DNA of 64,000 nt from Perlucidibaca piscinae DSM 21586 (GTDB lineage Bacteria; Pseudomonadota; Gammaproteobacteria; Pseudomonadales; Moraxellaceae), in assembly GCF_000420045.1 (NCBI RefSeq), contig NZ_ATUE01000007.1, positions 288,999-352,998 of the forward strand, written 5' to 3'. The notes under the pieces are model-generated. The model had not been told where the DNA came from. It searched no databases and saw only the letters and a list, made by a program, of their open reading frames with translations. Shown here one piece after another: positions 8,825 through 18,362 of this stretch (within the stretch, counting starts at the first letter, position 1; each line of letters starts with the position of its first letter). The position numbers were made by a program, and so were the translations under genes.

Positions 8825-8905
8825 ATTGTAGACTCGCCGCCAATTATTGATTCGTGTCGGCCTGTCCTGTTGCCTGGTTGACACCCTTGTCGAGAGGTCT
8901 TGCAG

Positions 8906-9628
8906 ATGTCCGATCATCGTCTTGCGCACAAGCGCATTCTCTTGAAGCTGTCGGGCGAGGCCCTGGCTGGCGATGCGGACATCGGTATCGACCCCAAGGT
9001 GCTCAAGCGCATGGCGCTGGAAATCGGCCAGCTGGTCGGCATCGGCGTGCAGGTCGGCATCGTGGTGGGCGGCGGCAACCTGTTCCGTGGTGCCGCGCTG
9101 CAGCAGGCCGGTCTCGATCGCGTCGCCGGTGACCACATGGGCATGCTGGCCACGGTCATGAACGGCATTGCCATGCGTGACGCGCTCGAGCGCAACAACA
9201 TCAAGACCCGCCTGATGTCGGCTATCCCCATGAGCGGCGTGGTCGATCACTACGACCGTCGTGCGGCGGTGCGCTGGCTGCAGGGTGGCGATGTCTGCAT
9301 CTTCGTCGCCGGCACCGGCAACCCGTTCTTCACCACCGATACCGCTGCCTGCCTGCGCGGCATCGAGATCAATGCCGACATCGTCATCAAGGCCACCAAG
9401 GTCGACGGCATCTACAATGCCGACCCGGTCAAGGACCCGACCGCGACCAAGTACGACACGCTGACCTTCGATGAAGTGCTGGCCAGGCAGCTGGGCGTCA
9501 TGGACCTGACCGCCATCTGCCTGTGCCGTGATCACGACATGCCGCTGCGCGTGTTCAACATGAACAAGCCGGGTGCCTTGCTCAACCTCGTCGTGGGCGA
9601 GGCGGAAGGCACCCTGGTGACCCGCTGA
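8906..9628 (+). CDS. pyrH: UMP kinase
   Basis: Phosphorylates UMP to UDP with ATP in pyrimidine nucleotide synthesis; amino-acid-kinase fold, homohexameric and GTP-activated in the family. The product is 240 residues. Signatures are KLSGEALAGD near the N-terminus, VGGGNLFRGA for nucleotide binding and GTGNPFFTTDTAA for UMP binding. An in-frame TTG two codons upstream is possible, but the ATG at 8906 lies 9 bases after GAGAGG. It precedes frr by 27 bases, the standard order. Confidence 0.97.
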   Translation: MSDHRLAHKRILLKLSGEALAGDADIGIDPKVLKRMALEIGQLVGIGVQVGIVVGGGNLFRGAALQQAGLDRVAGDHMGMLATVMNGIAMRDALERNNIKTRLMSAIPMSGVVDHYDRRAAVRWLQGGDVCIFVAGTGNPFFTTDTAACLRGIEINADIVIKATKVDGIYNADPVKDPTATKYDTLTFDEVLARQLGVMDLTAICLCRDHDMPLRVFNMNKPGALLNLVVGEAEGTLVTR

Positions 9629-9655
9629 TTCCGTTTTTCGAAGCCCGGAGCTTCC

Positions 9656-10210
9656 ATGCTGAATGATCTGAAGAAGGACTGCGAAGTCCGCATGCAAAAG
9701 ACCCTGGATGCCCTCGAGCAGGCGTTTGCGCGCGTGCGTACCGGTCGTGCCCATCCGTCCATGCTCAAGGATGTCATGGTGCCATACTACGGCGCCGACA
9801 CCCCGCTGATGCAGGTGGCCAACGTCAACGTCGAGGATGCCCGCACCCTGCTGGTGCAGCCCTACGAGCGCAACATGGTGGGCGCGGTCGACAAGGCCAT
9901 CCGCAACTCGGATCTGGGCCTGAATCCGGTCACTACCGATGTCATTCGCGTGCCGCTGCCGGCGCTGACCGAGCAGACCCGTCGTGACATGCAGAAGCTG
10001 GCGCGCAACGAGACCGAAGGCTCGCGTGTCGCCCTGCGCAACATCCGTCGTGATGTGCTCGCCGACATCAAGGAGCTGCTCAAGGAGAAGGAGATCTCCG
10101 AGGACGACGAGCGTCGTGCCAGCGATGACATCCAGAAAATCACGGACCGTTTCGTGGCCGAAGCCGATCGCATGCTTGCCGCCAAGGAAGCGGAACTGAT
10201 GCAGGTCTGA
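9656..10210 (+). CDS. frr: Ribosome recycling factor
   Basis: Splits post-termination ribosomes together with EF-G. The 184-residue length is typical. The conserved RTGRAHPSML motif is near residue 30, VQPYERNMVGAVDKAIRNS near 66, and IRVPLPALTEQTRRDM near 103. The stop codon overlaps the uppS start (TGATG), indicating translational coupling. Confidence 0.98.
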   Translation: MLNDLKKDCEVRMQKTLDALEQAFARVRTGRAHPSMLKDVMVPYYGADTPLMQVANVNVEDARTLLVQPYERNMVGAVDKAIRNSDLGLNPVTTDVIRVPLPALTEQTRRDMQKLARNETEGSRVALRNIRRDVLADIKELLKEKEISEDDERRASDDIQKITDRFVAEADRMLAAKEAELMQV

Positions 10211-10995
10211 TGCACATGGGGAGCTCGTCCCGGCACGGAAGTTCGGCACCGGATGCCGAGGCAGAGGCAGCGGCGCGTCCGCGCCATGTCGCCGTGATCA
10301 TGGATGGCAACAACCGCTGGGCAAAGCTGCGTGGCCTGGCCGGTGCCCAGGGTCATGCCGAAGGCGAGAGAGCGCTGCGTCAGGTAGTCGAGTTCGCCGC
10401 TCGCCAGCAGATCGAGGTGCTCACCGTTTTCGCGTTTTCCAGCGAGAACTGGCGACGTCCGCCTGATGAGGTGGCCGCTCTGATGCGGCTTTTCCTGCTT
10501 GCGCTCGACGTGCGCGTGGCCGAGCTCGACAAGGCGCGCATCCGGTTGCGCTTCATCGGTGATCGCAGCGCTTTCTCGCCCGAGCTGCAGCAGGGCATGG
10601 CGGCGGCCGAGCAGCGCACCGCCGTGCACACGCGCATGACCCTGGTCATTGCCGTCAACTATGGCGGCCAGTGGGACATGGCCCAGGCGGCCCGGCGACT
10701 GGCCGAGGCCGTTTCCGAAGGCAGCCTGCAGCCTGCTGACATCACGCCTGAGCGTTTCGGCGCCAGCGTCGAGATGGCGGATCTGCCCGCCGTCGATCTG
10801 CTGATTCGCACCGGTGGGGAAATGCGCCTGAGCAATTTCGTGCTCTGGCAGGCAGCCTATGCCGAATACCATTTCTGTGACACCTTGTGGCCGGATTTCG
10901 GCGACACGCAATTCCAGCTGGCACTTGATGACTTTGCCGGTCGTCAGCGCCGCTTTGGCCGAACATCAGAACAAATAGAGGCCCTTCATGCTTAA
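10210..10995 (+). CDS. uppS: Undecaprenyl diphosphate synthase
   Basis: Cis-prenyltransferase that extends farnesyl diphosphate with isopentenyl diphosphate to the C55 lipid carrier precursor for peptidoglycan and O-antigen. Motif VAVIMDGNNRWAK carries the catalytic aspartate, FAFSSENWRRP follows near residue 75, and the C-terminal region has LLIRTGGEMRLSNFVLWQ. The first about 25 residues are rich in Ser, Ala and Glu and not conserved; a start at the second ATG (10216) is also possible. Overlaps frr at the start and cdsA at the end. Confidence 0.96.
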   Translation: MHMGSSSRHGSSAPDAEAEAAARPRHVAVIMDGNNRWAKLRGLAGAQGHAEGERALRQVVEFAARQQIEVLTVFAFSSENWRRPPDEVAALMRLFLLALDVRVAELDKARIRLRFIGDRSAFSPELQQGMAAAEQRTAVHTRMTLVIAVNYGGQWDMAQAARRLAEAVSEGSLQPADITPERFGASVEMADLPAVDLLIRTGGEMRLSNFVLWQAAYAEYHFCDTLWPDFGDTQFQLALDDFAGRQRRFGRTSEQIEALHA

Positions 10996-11794
10996 GGAAC
11001 GTGTACTGACCGCTCTGGTCCTGCTGCCGCTGGTGCTGTGGGCCGTGTTTGGCGGGGTTGCCCTGGCATTTCCGCTGCTGGCGGCGGTGCTGGTGCTGAT
11101 CGCCGCGCTTGAGTGGTGTGATCTGATGCGTCTGCAGTCACTGCCGCTGCGCATGGGCTATGTGCTGGTGGTGGCGGCCGTGCTGATGCAGCAGGTCGGT
11201 CTGGACCTGCAGGCTCTCGGGCCCATGCTGGCGGTTACCAGCCTGTTCTGGCTGCTCGCCCTGCGCTGGGTCAGCAGCTACCCGGACAGTGCGGCACGCT
11301 GGGATCGTTCCTGGCTGCTGGCGGCGGTCGGTCTGCTGCTGCTGGTGCCGACCTGGGCCGGTCTGGTGCAGCTGCATGCGATTTCGCCGTGGTGGCTGCT
11401 CTATCTCTTTTTCCTGGTCTGGGGTGCCGATACCGGTGCCTATTTTGCCGGTCGCCGCTTCGGCCGCGTCAAGCTGGCTCCGGCAGTGAGCCCGGCCAAG
11501 ACCCGCGAGGGTCTGTATGGCGGTCTCGTGGTCACCGGCGCGATCATGACGGGTGTCGCCATCGGCCTGCACATGCCGCTCACCAAGGCGCTGCTGTTCA
11601 TCGTGGTGTCGATGCTCACCGTGCTGGCCTCGGTGCTGGGCGATCTGCTCGAGTCCATGCTCAAGCGGCGTGCCGGCATCAAGGACTCCGGCAACATCTT
11701 CCCGGGACACGGCGGTGCCCTGGACCGCATCGACTCGCTGACCGCTGCCGCCCCTGTCTTCCTCACCGGCTGGTGGCTGGCCGGCGGCTTCTGA
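10988..11794 (+). CDS. cdsA: Phosphatidate cytidylyltransferase
   Basis: Inner-membrane enzyme that makes CDP-diacylglycerol from phosphatidate and CTP, the branch point of phospholipid synthesis. At 268 residues with about seven hydrophobic segments, it carries the CDS signature near the C-terminus: SMLKRRAGIKDSGNIFPG then HGGALDRIDS. It overlaps the end of uppS by eight bases and is followed by dxr after seven bases. Confidence 0.96.
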   Translation: MLKERVLTALVLLPLVLWAVFGGVALAFPLLAAVLVLIAALEWCDLMRLQSLPLRMGYVLVVAAVLMQQVGLDLQALGPMLAVTSLFWLLALRWVSSYPDSAARWDRSWLLAAVGLLLLVPTWAGLVQLHAISPWWLLYLFFLVWGADTGAYFAGRRFGRVKLAPAVSPAKTREGLYGGLVVTGAIMTGVAIGLHMPLTKALLFIVVSMLTVLASVLGDLLESMLKRRAGIKDSGNIFPGHGGALDRIDSLTAAAPVFLTGWWLAGGF

Positions 11795-11801
11795 TCTGTC
11801 C

Positions 11802-12983
11802 ATGAAGCCGCAACGTGTGGTGGTGCTGGGTGCCACCGGATCCATCGGTCTGAGCACGCTGGACGTGATTGCACGGCATCCCGAGCGCTATCAGGTGCAG
11901 GCGCTGTCGGCGCATCATCGTGTCCGCGAGCTTGCCGACCTGTGCCGACGCTTCCAGCCACGTCAGGCCGTGGTCGCCACCGAACAGGATGGCGAGACCC
12001 TGCGCGAGCTGCTGCGAGGCGAGGCCGACTGCGAGATCCTGACCGGGCCTGACGCCCTGGCAGCGGTAGCGTCAGCACCGGAAACGGACACGGTCATGGC
12101 AGCCATCGTCGGTGCCGCCGGCCTGCTGCCGACGCTGGCCGCCGTGCGTGCCGGCAAGCGCGTGCTGCTGGCCAACAAGGAAGCGCTGGTGATGTCCGGC
12201 CAGCTCTTCATGCAGGCCGTGGCCGAACATGGTGCCACGCTGCTGCCCATAGACTCCGAGCACAATGCCATTTTCCAGTGCCTGCCGCCCGGACGCAGCC
12301 GTGATCTGGCTGGTGGCGGCATCGAGAAGCTGGTGCTGACCGCTTCCGGAGGCCCGTTTCGTGGCTGGACGGCCGGGCAGCTGGCCACGGTGACGCCGGC
12401 CCAGGCCGTGCGTCATCCGAACTGGTCCATGGGACGCAAGATCTCGGTGGATTCAGCCACGCTGATGAACAAGGGCCTGGAGTTCATCGAGGCCTGCTGG
12501 CTCTTCGATGCCCGTCCGGACCAGGTCGACGTGCTGCTGCACCCCCAGAGCATCATCCATTCCATGGTGCGTTATCAGGACGGCTCGGTGCTGGCACAGC
12601 TTGGCAATCCCGACATGCGCACGCCGATTGCCCATGCCCTGGCCTGGCCCGAGCGCATTCCCGCCGGCGTCGACCCGCTCGATCTTGCCCTGATCGGCCG
12701 TCTCGAGTTCGAGCGACCCGACACCGGCGCCTTTCCCTGTCTTGATCTGGCGCGTGCCGCCATGCTCGCAGGCGGCAGTCATCCGGCCGCACTCAATGCC
12801 GCCAATGAAGTGGCGGTCGAGGCCTTTCTGACTGGCGCTCTGGCGTTCACGGCCATTCCGCAGGTGATTTCGCAGGTACTTGCGCAAATGCCGGTGTCAC
12901 CAGCCAGCGATTTGGCTACTATTCTGGCTGTCGACCACGAAGCACGCGAGCGCGCGCTACGCCTGGTGGGCGCAGCGGCCTGA
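11802..12983 (+). CDS. dxr: 1-deoxy-D-xylulose-5-phosphate reductoisomerase
   Basis: NADPH-dependent, metal-dependent enzyme of the non-mevalonate isoprenoid pathway; converts DXP to MEP. The 393-residue protein has the NADPH loop VLGATGSIGLSTLDVI, ANKEALVMSG near residue 125, the substrate/metal motif PIDSEHNAIFQCL, and LTASGGPFRGW. It supplies isoprenoid units to uppS two genes upstream. Confidence 0.97.
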   Translation: MKPQRVVVLGATGSIGLSTLDVIARHPERYQVQALSAHHRVRELADLCRRFQPRQAVVATEQDGETLRELLRGEADCEILTGPDALAAVASAPETDTVMAAIVGAAGLLPTLAAVRAGKRVLLANKEALVMSGQLFMQAVAEHGATLLPIDSEHNAIFQCLPPGRSRDLAGGGIEKLVLTASGGPFRGWTAGQLATVTPAQAVRHPNWSMGRKISVDSATLMNKGLEFIEACWLFDARPDQVDVLLHPQSIIHSMVRYQDGSVLAQLGNPDMRTPIAHALAWPERIPAGVDPLDLALIGRLEFERPDTGAFPCLDLARAAMLAGGSHPAALNAANEVAVEAFLTGALAFTAIPQVISQVLAQMPVSPASDLATILAVDHEARERALRLVGAAA

Positions 12984-13001
12984 CCAGGCCAGGAGCGCAA
13001 C

Positions 13002-14366
13002 ATGCAGTTTTTCCAGATAGTTCTTGCCGGTCTGCTGGTGCTCGGGCCGCTGATCGCCATTCACGAGTACGGCCACTTCTGGATGGCCCGTCGCCTCGGC
13101 GTGCGTGTGCTCACCTTTTCCATCGGTTTCGGTCCTGCCCTGTGGTCGCGCACCGGTCGCGACGGTACCGAGTACCGTCTTGCCGTGGTGCCCCTCGGCG
13201 GCTACGTGCGCCTGCTCGACGAGCGTGAGGGTGAGGTTCCCGAAGCGCTGCAGCCGCTGGCCTTCAACCGCAAGCCGGTGTCGGCGCGCATGGCCATTGT
13301 CGCCGCCGGCCCCCTGATCAATCTGCTGTTTGCCGTGCTGCTGTACTGGGTGCTGTTCCTGCAGGGTGGAGAAAGCCTGCGACCGGTGGTGGGCCGCGTC
13401 CTGCCGACAACGGTTGCCGCCAGTGCCGGCATGCTGCCCGGTGACGAGCTGGTGGCCGTGGACGGTCGCGAGGTGCACAACTGGGAAGCGGTCAGCTACG
13501 CCCTCATTGACCGTGTCGGCGAGACCGGCGAACTGCGTCTGACGGTGCGTCCGGAGGCGGGCGGGGCACTGGTGGAGCGTCGCCTGCCTTTGAACCAGTA
13601 CCTGGCCGACAGTGCCGGTGATCCGTTCCGCAGTCTCGGCTTCCTGCCCTGGACCCCGGCCATGCCGGCCGTCATCGGCGAGGTCGAACCGGACAGTGCC
13701 GCGGACAAGTCCGGTCTGGCCTCGGGTGATCGCGTGCTGGACATCGATGGCCAGCCGGTTCGCCAGTGGAGCGAGGTGGTCGAGGCCATCGTGGCCAGCC
13801 CTGACCGTGCCATGACCTGGCAGATCCTGCGTCAGCGCGAGTACATCACCCTCACCGTCACCCCGGTGCCGGTAACCGATACGGTGACGGACACCTCCTA
13901 CGGCCGCATTGGCGTCTCGGTGGCCGAAGCACCCTTTGACATTCCGGCCCGCTACCGGCAGGTGCTGGCACCCGGTCCCCTGGAAGCCGGCGTGATGGCG
14001 TTCGACAAGACCTGGCAGATCATGTCGCTGTCGGTCACGTCGCTGGGCAAGATGCTTGTCGGACTCATTGGTCTGGACAACTTGAGCGGCCCCATCACCA
14101 TTGTTAAAGTCGCTGGTCAAAGCGCAAGTGTGGGCTGGGAGTCCTTCTTCGGCTTCATGGCGCTGCTCAGCGTGAGTCTGGGCATTTTGAACCTGCTGCC
14201 CATCCCGGTACTGGATGGCGGCCACCTGTTGTATTACGCGATCGAGGCGATCTGGCGCCGGCCCCTGCCGGAATCGGTGCAGTTGCTGGGTCTGCGGGTA
14301 GGCGTCGTGCTCATGGGCAGCATCATGCTGCTGGCTGTGCTGAACGATATTCGTCGCTTGTTCTGA
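13002..14366 (+). CDS. rseP: Site-2 zinc metalloprotease RseP
   Basis: Intramembrane protease that performs the second cut of the anti-sigma-E factor in the envelope stress response. Product 454 residues, complete. The zinc motif HEYGH is at about residue 22 in the first membrane helix; two PDZ domains follow, and NLLPIPVLDGGH near residue 400 gives the third metal ligand. It sits immediately before bamA, whose misassembled outer-membrane clients trigger this pathway. Confidence 0.97.
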   Translation: MQFFQIVLAGLLVLGPLIAIHEYGHFWMARRLGVRVLTFSIGFGPALWSRTGRDGTEYRLAVVPLGGYVRLLDEREGEVPEALQPLAFNRKPVSARMAIVAAGPLINLLFAVLLYWVLFLQGGESLRPVVGRVLPTTVAASAGMLPGDELVAVDGREVHNWEAVSYALIDRVGETGELRLTVRPEAGGALVERRLPLNQYLADSAGDPFRSLGFLPWTPAMPAVIGEVEPDSAADKSGLASGDRVLDIDGQPVRQWSEVVEAIVASPDRAMTWQILRQREYITLTVTPVPVTDTVTDTSYGRIGVSVAEAPFDIPARYRQVLAPGPLEAGVMAFDKTWQIMSLSVTSLGKMLVGLIGLDNLSGPITIVKVAGQSASVGWESFFGFMALLSVSLGILNLLPIPVLDGGHLLYYAIEAIWRRPLPESVQLLGLRVGVVLMGSIMLLAVLNDIRRLF

Positions 14367-14380
14367 ACTGGATTACCACG

Positions 14381-16723
14381 TTGATCATTCGAAACGCTTC
14401 ACGCTGGTCCCTGTTTGTCGCACTGCCGCTTGCGCTGGCAGTTTCGGCTTCCGCCCATGCCGAGACCTTCGTGGTCAAGGATATCCGCCTTGAAGGCCTG
14501 GCCCGTCTGTCGGCTGCCAGCGTCTACGCGCTGCTGCCCTTGTCGGCAGGCGATGCCTTCGACTCCGAGCGCTCGCCTGACGTGGTCAAGGCGCTGTTCG
14601 CCTCCGGCCAGTTCGAGGACGTGCAGGTGCTGCGTGACGGCGATGCCATGATCGTGCGTGTGGTGGAGCGCCCGAGCATTTCCAGCATCGAGCTCAGCGG
14701 CAACCAGTCCATCGTCAAGGACGACCTGCTCAAGGGCCTGCAGTCCATCGGACTCAGCGAAGGTGAAGTGTTCAAGCGTTCGGCGCTGGACCAGGTCAAG
14801 CTCGAGCTGCAGCGCCAGTATGCCGCCCAGGGCCGCTACGGTGCCAAGGTCACGGCGGTGTCCAAGCCGCTGCCGCGCAACCGGGTGGCCCTGAGCATCA
14901 CCATCGAGGAGGGCGAGTCGGCCCGCATCAAGCGCATCAGCATCAATGGCAACAAGGTGTTCAGTGACAGCAAGCTGCTCAAGCAGCTGCAGCTGAAGTC
15001 ACGCCATCTGCTGTCGTTCATCTACGGCGATGACAAGTACGCGCGCGAGAAGCTCAACGCCGACCTCGAGACCCTGCGTTCCTATTACCTGGATCGCGGT
15101 TACCTGAAGTTCACCATTGACTCGACCCAGGTCAGCCTGTCTCCGGAAAAGGACCAGGTCTACCTCGACATCAATGTCAGCGAAGGCGAACAGTACAAGA
15201 TTTCCGAAGTGCGACTGGCCGGTGATCTGCCGGTGCCGGAAGAGGAGCTGCGCAAGCTGCTGCTGGCGCAGCCGGACCAGGTCTATTCGCAGAAGGTCGT
15301 CACCCTCAGCAGTGACATCATCAGCCGCCGCCTCAGCCGCGATGGCTACCTGCTGGCGGACATCCAGGGCGTGCCCGAGCTGGATGACGCGACCAAGACC
15401 GCCAAGCTGGTGTTCTACATCAACCCGAACCGGGTGATGACGGTGCGCCGTGTCAACTTCAAGGGCAACCTGAAGACCGATGACACCGTGCTGCGTCGCG
15501 AAATGCGTCAGTACGAGGGCGCCCAGGCCTCCGGCGAGAAGATCGATCTGTCCAAGCTGCGTCTGCAGCGCCTCGGCTACTTCAGTGACGTCAAGATCGA
15601 AAATGCCCGTGTCCCCGGCACCACCGACCAGGTCGACCTCAATGTCTCCGTCACCGAGCAGCCATCGGGTTCGATCAGCGCCAGCCTCGGCTTCTCGCAG
15701 AACGCCGGTCTGGTGTTCGGCGCCAACGTCAGCCAGTCGAACTTCCTCGGCACCGGCAACAAGGTTTCCATCGGCCTGAACCGTTCCGACATCCGCGACT
15801 CCTACAATTTCTCCTTCGTCGATCCGTACTGGACGCCGGAAGGCATCAGTCGCGGCTACAACCTGTACCTGCGCCAGACCAAGTTCGACAATCTCAACAT
15901 CAGCAACTACGCCACCGACTCGTTTGGCGGCAACATCAGCTTCAGCTACCCGATCGACGAGACCGAGACCATCAGCTTCGCGCTCGGCTATGACCAGACC
16001 GACATCGAGCTGGGCAGCAACCCGTCCGTGGTGGTGGATGACTTCGTCCGTCAGAACGGCGACAGCATCACCACGTATACCGGAAATGCCTCCTGGCAGC
16101 GCAACACGCTCAACCGCGGCATCTTCCCCACGGCCGGCGCCTTGCAGACGGTGGGTCTGGAAATGGGCCTGCCGGGCAGTGACGTGGGCTTCTACAAGCT
16201 GACCTACAATGCCCAGCGCTATTTCCCGGTGACCCAGCGCTGGATCGGTCGCGGCTATGCCCGACTGGGCTACGGCGACGGCTACAGCGGCGGCGACAGC
16301 GTGCCGTTCTATCGCAACTTCTTCGGCGGCGGCTTCGGCTCCGTGCGCGGCTTCCGCGACAACTCCATGGGCCCGCGCAGCGGCATCGTCGGCAGCCCGT
16401 TGTCGGATCCGGAACCGATTGGCGGCAATGTGCAGGTCGAGGCGGGCGCCGAGCTGATCTTCCCGACGCCGTTCATCGAGGACAACAACAAGGTCCGCAC
16501 CTTGGCCTTCTTCGATGCCGGCAACATCTTCGACACCCGCATCAAGGGCCCGAATGGCGAAAGCTTCAAGCCGGATGCCGGCGAGCTGCGTTATTCCGTC
16601 GGTCTCGGCCTGTCGTGGATCACGCCCATCGGCCCGCTCACCTTTGCTGTTGCCCAACCACTCAACGACACGGAAGATGACGACACCCAAGTCTTCCAGT
16701 TCTCGCTCGGACAAGGATTCTGA
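14381..16723 (+). CDS. bamA: Outer membrane protein assembly factor BamA
   Basis: Central component of the beta-barrel assembly machine. The 780-residue precursor has a signal peptide ending ASAHA-ET, five POTRA domains (about 24-425) and a 16-strand barrel with the loop-6 motif SVRGFRDNS and a C-terminal phenylalanine. No ATG lies near the signal peptide; the best start is TTG at 14381, with only a poor purine stretch upstream, 14 bases after the rseP stop. The weak start suggests dependence on translation of rseP. Confidence 0.95.
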   Translation: MIIRNASRWSLFVALPLALAVSASAHAETFVVKDIRLEGLARLSAASVYALLPLSAGDAFDSERSPDVVKALFASGQFEDVQVLRDGDAMIVRVVERPSISSIELSGNQSIVKDDLLKGLQSIGLSEGEVFKRSALDQVKLELQRQYAAQGRYGAKVTAVSKPLPRNRVALSITIEEGESARIKRISINGNKVFSDSKLLKQLQLKSRHLLSFIYGDDKYAREKLNADLETLRSYYLDRGYLKFTIDSTQVSLSPEKDQVYLDINVSEGEQYKISEVRLAGDLPVPEEELRKLLLAQPDQVYSQKVVTLSSDIISRRLSRDGYLLADIQGVPELDDATKTAKLVFYINPNRVMTVRRVNFKGNLKTDDTVLRREMRQYEGAQASGEKIDLSKLRLQRLGYFSDVKIENARVPGTTDQVDLNVSVTEQPSGSISASLGFSQNAGLVFGANVSQSNFLGTGNKVSIGLNRSDIRDSYNFSFVDPYWTPEGISRGYNLYLRQTKFDNLNISNYATDSFGGNISFSYPIDETETISFALGYDQTDIELGSNPSVVVDDFVRQNGDSITTYTGNASWQRNTLNRGIFPTAGALQTVGLEMGLPGSDVGFYKLTYNAQRYFPVTQRWIGRGYARLGYGDGYSGGDSVPFYRNFFGGGFGSVRGFRDNSMGPRSGIVGSPLSDPEPIGGNVQVEAGAELIFPTPFIEDNNKVRTLAFFDAGNIFDTRIKGPNGESFKPDAGELRYSVGLGLSWITPIGPLTFAVAQPLNDTEDDDTQVFQFSLGQGF

Positions 16724-17253
16724 TGATCATGAGAAAGATTCTCGCCACCTCGCTGCTGGCTTCCTCGCTGCTCCTGGCCGCCACGCCGGCCCTGGCCGTC
16801 ACTGCCAATGGCGGCATGCGTGTGGCCGTGTTTGACCGCGAGGCCGCGCTGCTGGCCTCGGATGTGGCCAAGGCCGCGCAGGACAAGCTCAATGCCGACA
16901 TGAAGCCGTTGCGTGACAAGCACGAGCAGCTGCGTCGCGACATCAAGGCCATGGAGGAGCGCTTCCAGAAGGAAGTGGCGACCATGACCGAGAAGGACAA
17001 GCGTGCCCTGCGTGCCCAGGCCGATGCCAAGGCCCAGGAGTTCAACGGTCTGATCCAGCAGGTCCAGAAGCGTACCCAGGATGCCCAGCAGGAGCTGCTG
17101 CGCCGCCTGCTGCCGAGCATGGAGACCATCGTCGAGGATCTGCGCAAGGCCGGCAACTACGACATCATCCTGGATCGCCGTGCTGCCGTGTACGTGTCTC
17201 CCGAATTTGATCTGACCCGTCGCGTGACGGATCGTCTCAACGTCGTCAAGTAA
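16723..17253 (+). CDS. skp: Periplasmic chaperone Skp (OmpH)
   Basis: Periplasmic holding chaperone that delivers unfolded outer-membrane proteins to BamA. The 176-residue precursor has a signal peptide (KILATSLLASSLLLAATPALA) split roughly at residue 25, then a long charged helical region (about 45-130) with heptad-like Lys/Glu pattern and a C-terminal VYVSPEFDLTRRVTDRL. The ATG overlaps the bamA stop; a second ATG two codons later is an alternative start. Confidence 0.93.
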   Translation: MIMRKILATSLLASSLLLAATPALAVTANGGMRVAVFDREAALLASDVAKAAQDKLNADMKPLRDKHEQLRRDIKAMEERFQKEVATMTEKDKRALRAQADAKAQEFNGLIQQVQKRTQDAQQELLRRLLPSMETIVEDLRKAGNYDIILDRRAAVYVSPEFDLTRRVTDRLNVVK

Positions 17254-17263
17254 GCGGCGCATC

Positions 17264-18316
17264 ATGGCCTTGTCCGATGTGCTGCCCGACGAGGATCCGA
17301 CACTGACCCTGGGCGAGCTCGCGACCCTGGTGGGCGGAGAGCTGAAAGGCGATCCGCTCACCCGCGTCACCGGTCTCGGCACGCTGGAGCGTGCCACGCC
17401 CAGCCAGATCAGCTTTCTCGCCAACCCGCGCTACCGCGCCCAGCTGTCCACCACCCAGGCGGCGGCCGTGCTGATGAAGCCCGAGGATGCGGTCGGCTTC
17501 GAGGGCCAGGCCGTGCTTCTGGCCAATCCCTATCTGGCGTTCGCCCAGCTCACCCATCGCTTTGACCGTACCCCGCGACCGGCTGTCGGTGTCCACGCCA
17601 GTGCCGTCATCGCGCGCAGCGCGCGCCTGGGTGAGGGCGTGCGCATCGGCCCCCAGGTGGTGATCGGCGAGGATGTGGTGATCGGCGCCAGGGTGATCAT
17701 CGAGTCAGGTTCGGTGATCCATGACCGGGTCCATGTCGGTGATGATTGCGTGATCCGCAGCCGCGTGGTGATCCATCATGATTGCCAGCTCGGCCAGCGG
17801 GTCAGCATCCAGTCGGGTGCGGTGATCGGCGGTGATGGTTTCGGCTTTGCTCCGGCGCGGGGCGCGTGGCACAAGATCGCGCAAATTGGTGCCGTCATCC
17901 TGCATGATGATGTGGATATCGGCGTCAATACCACCATTGATCGCGGTGCGCTCGAGGACACGGTGATCCACACCGGGGCCATCATCGACAACCAGGTGCA
18001 GATTGCCCACAACGTGGTCATCGGTGCCCATACCGCGATCGCGGCCTGCTGCGGCATTGCCGGCAGCACCCGCATCGGCGCGCACTGCGTGCTTGCCGGC
18101 GGGGTCGGTGTGGTGGGTCACATCGAGATCTGCGACCGTGTCCAGATCACCGGCATGAGCATGATCACCAAGTCGATCACGGAGCCCGGTTCCTATTCGT
18201 CGGGTACCGCTTTCGACAGCACCGACAACTGGAAGAAAATGGCGGTGCGCCTGCGCCGTCTTGATGAACTGGCGCAGCGGGTGCGAGCACTCGAGGATGC
18301 CACTGACCAATCCTGA
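17264..18316 (+). CDS. lpxD: UDP-3-O-(3-hydroxyacyl)glucosamine N-acyltransferase
   Basis: Adds the second hydroxyacyl chain in lipid A synthesis using acyl-ACP. The 350-residue protein has an N-terminal uridine-binding domain (about 1-100) and a left-handed beta-helix of hexapeptide repeats. The catalytic histidine is in DNQVQIAHNVVIG near residue 245, and a short C-terminal helix ends the chain. It lies 10 bases after skp and 46 bases before fabZ. Confidence 0.96.
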   Translation: MALSDVLPDEDPTLTLGELATLVGGELKGDPLTRVTGLGTLERATPSQISFLANPRYRAQLSTTQAAAVLMKPEDAVGFEGQAVLLANPYLAFAQLTHRFDRTPRPAVGVHASAVIARSARLGEGVRIGPQVVIGEDVVIGARVIIESGSVIHDRVHVGDDCVIRSRVVIHHDCQLGQRVSIQSGAVIGGDGFGFAPARGAWHKIAQIGAVILHDDVDIGVNTTIDRGALEDTVIHTGAIIDNQVQIAHNVVIGAHTAIAACCGIAGSTRIGAHCVLAGGVGVVGHIEICDRVQITGMSMITKSITEPGSYSSGTAFDSTDNWKKMAVRLRRLDELAQRVRALEDATDQS

Positions 18317-18362
18317 CCGTGTGCTGCCGTCCGGCAGGACGGTTGAATCCGGGAGTTGCTTG

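Noticed and set aside
8342..10249. 635-codon open frame on the minus strand opposite tsf, pyrH and frr
   Set aside because: Crosses three conserved genes and the tsf terminator; no recognisable protein.
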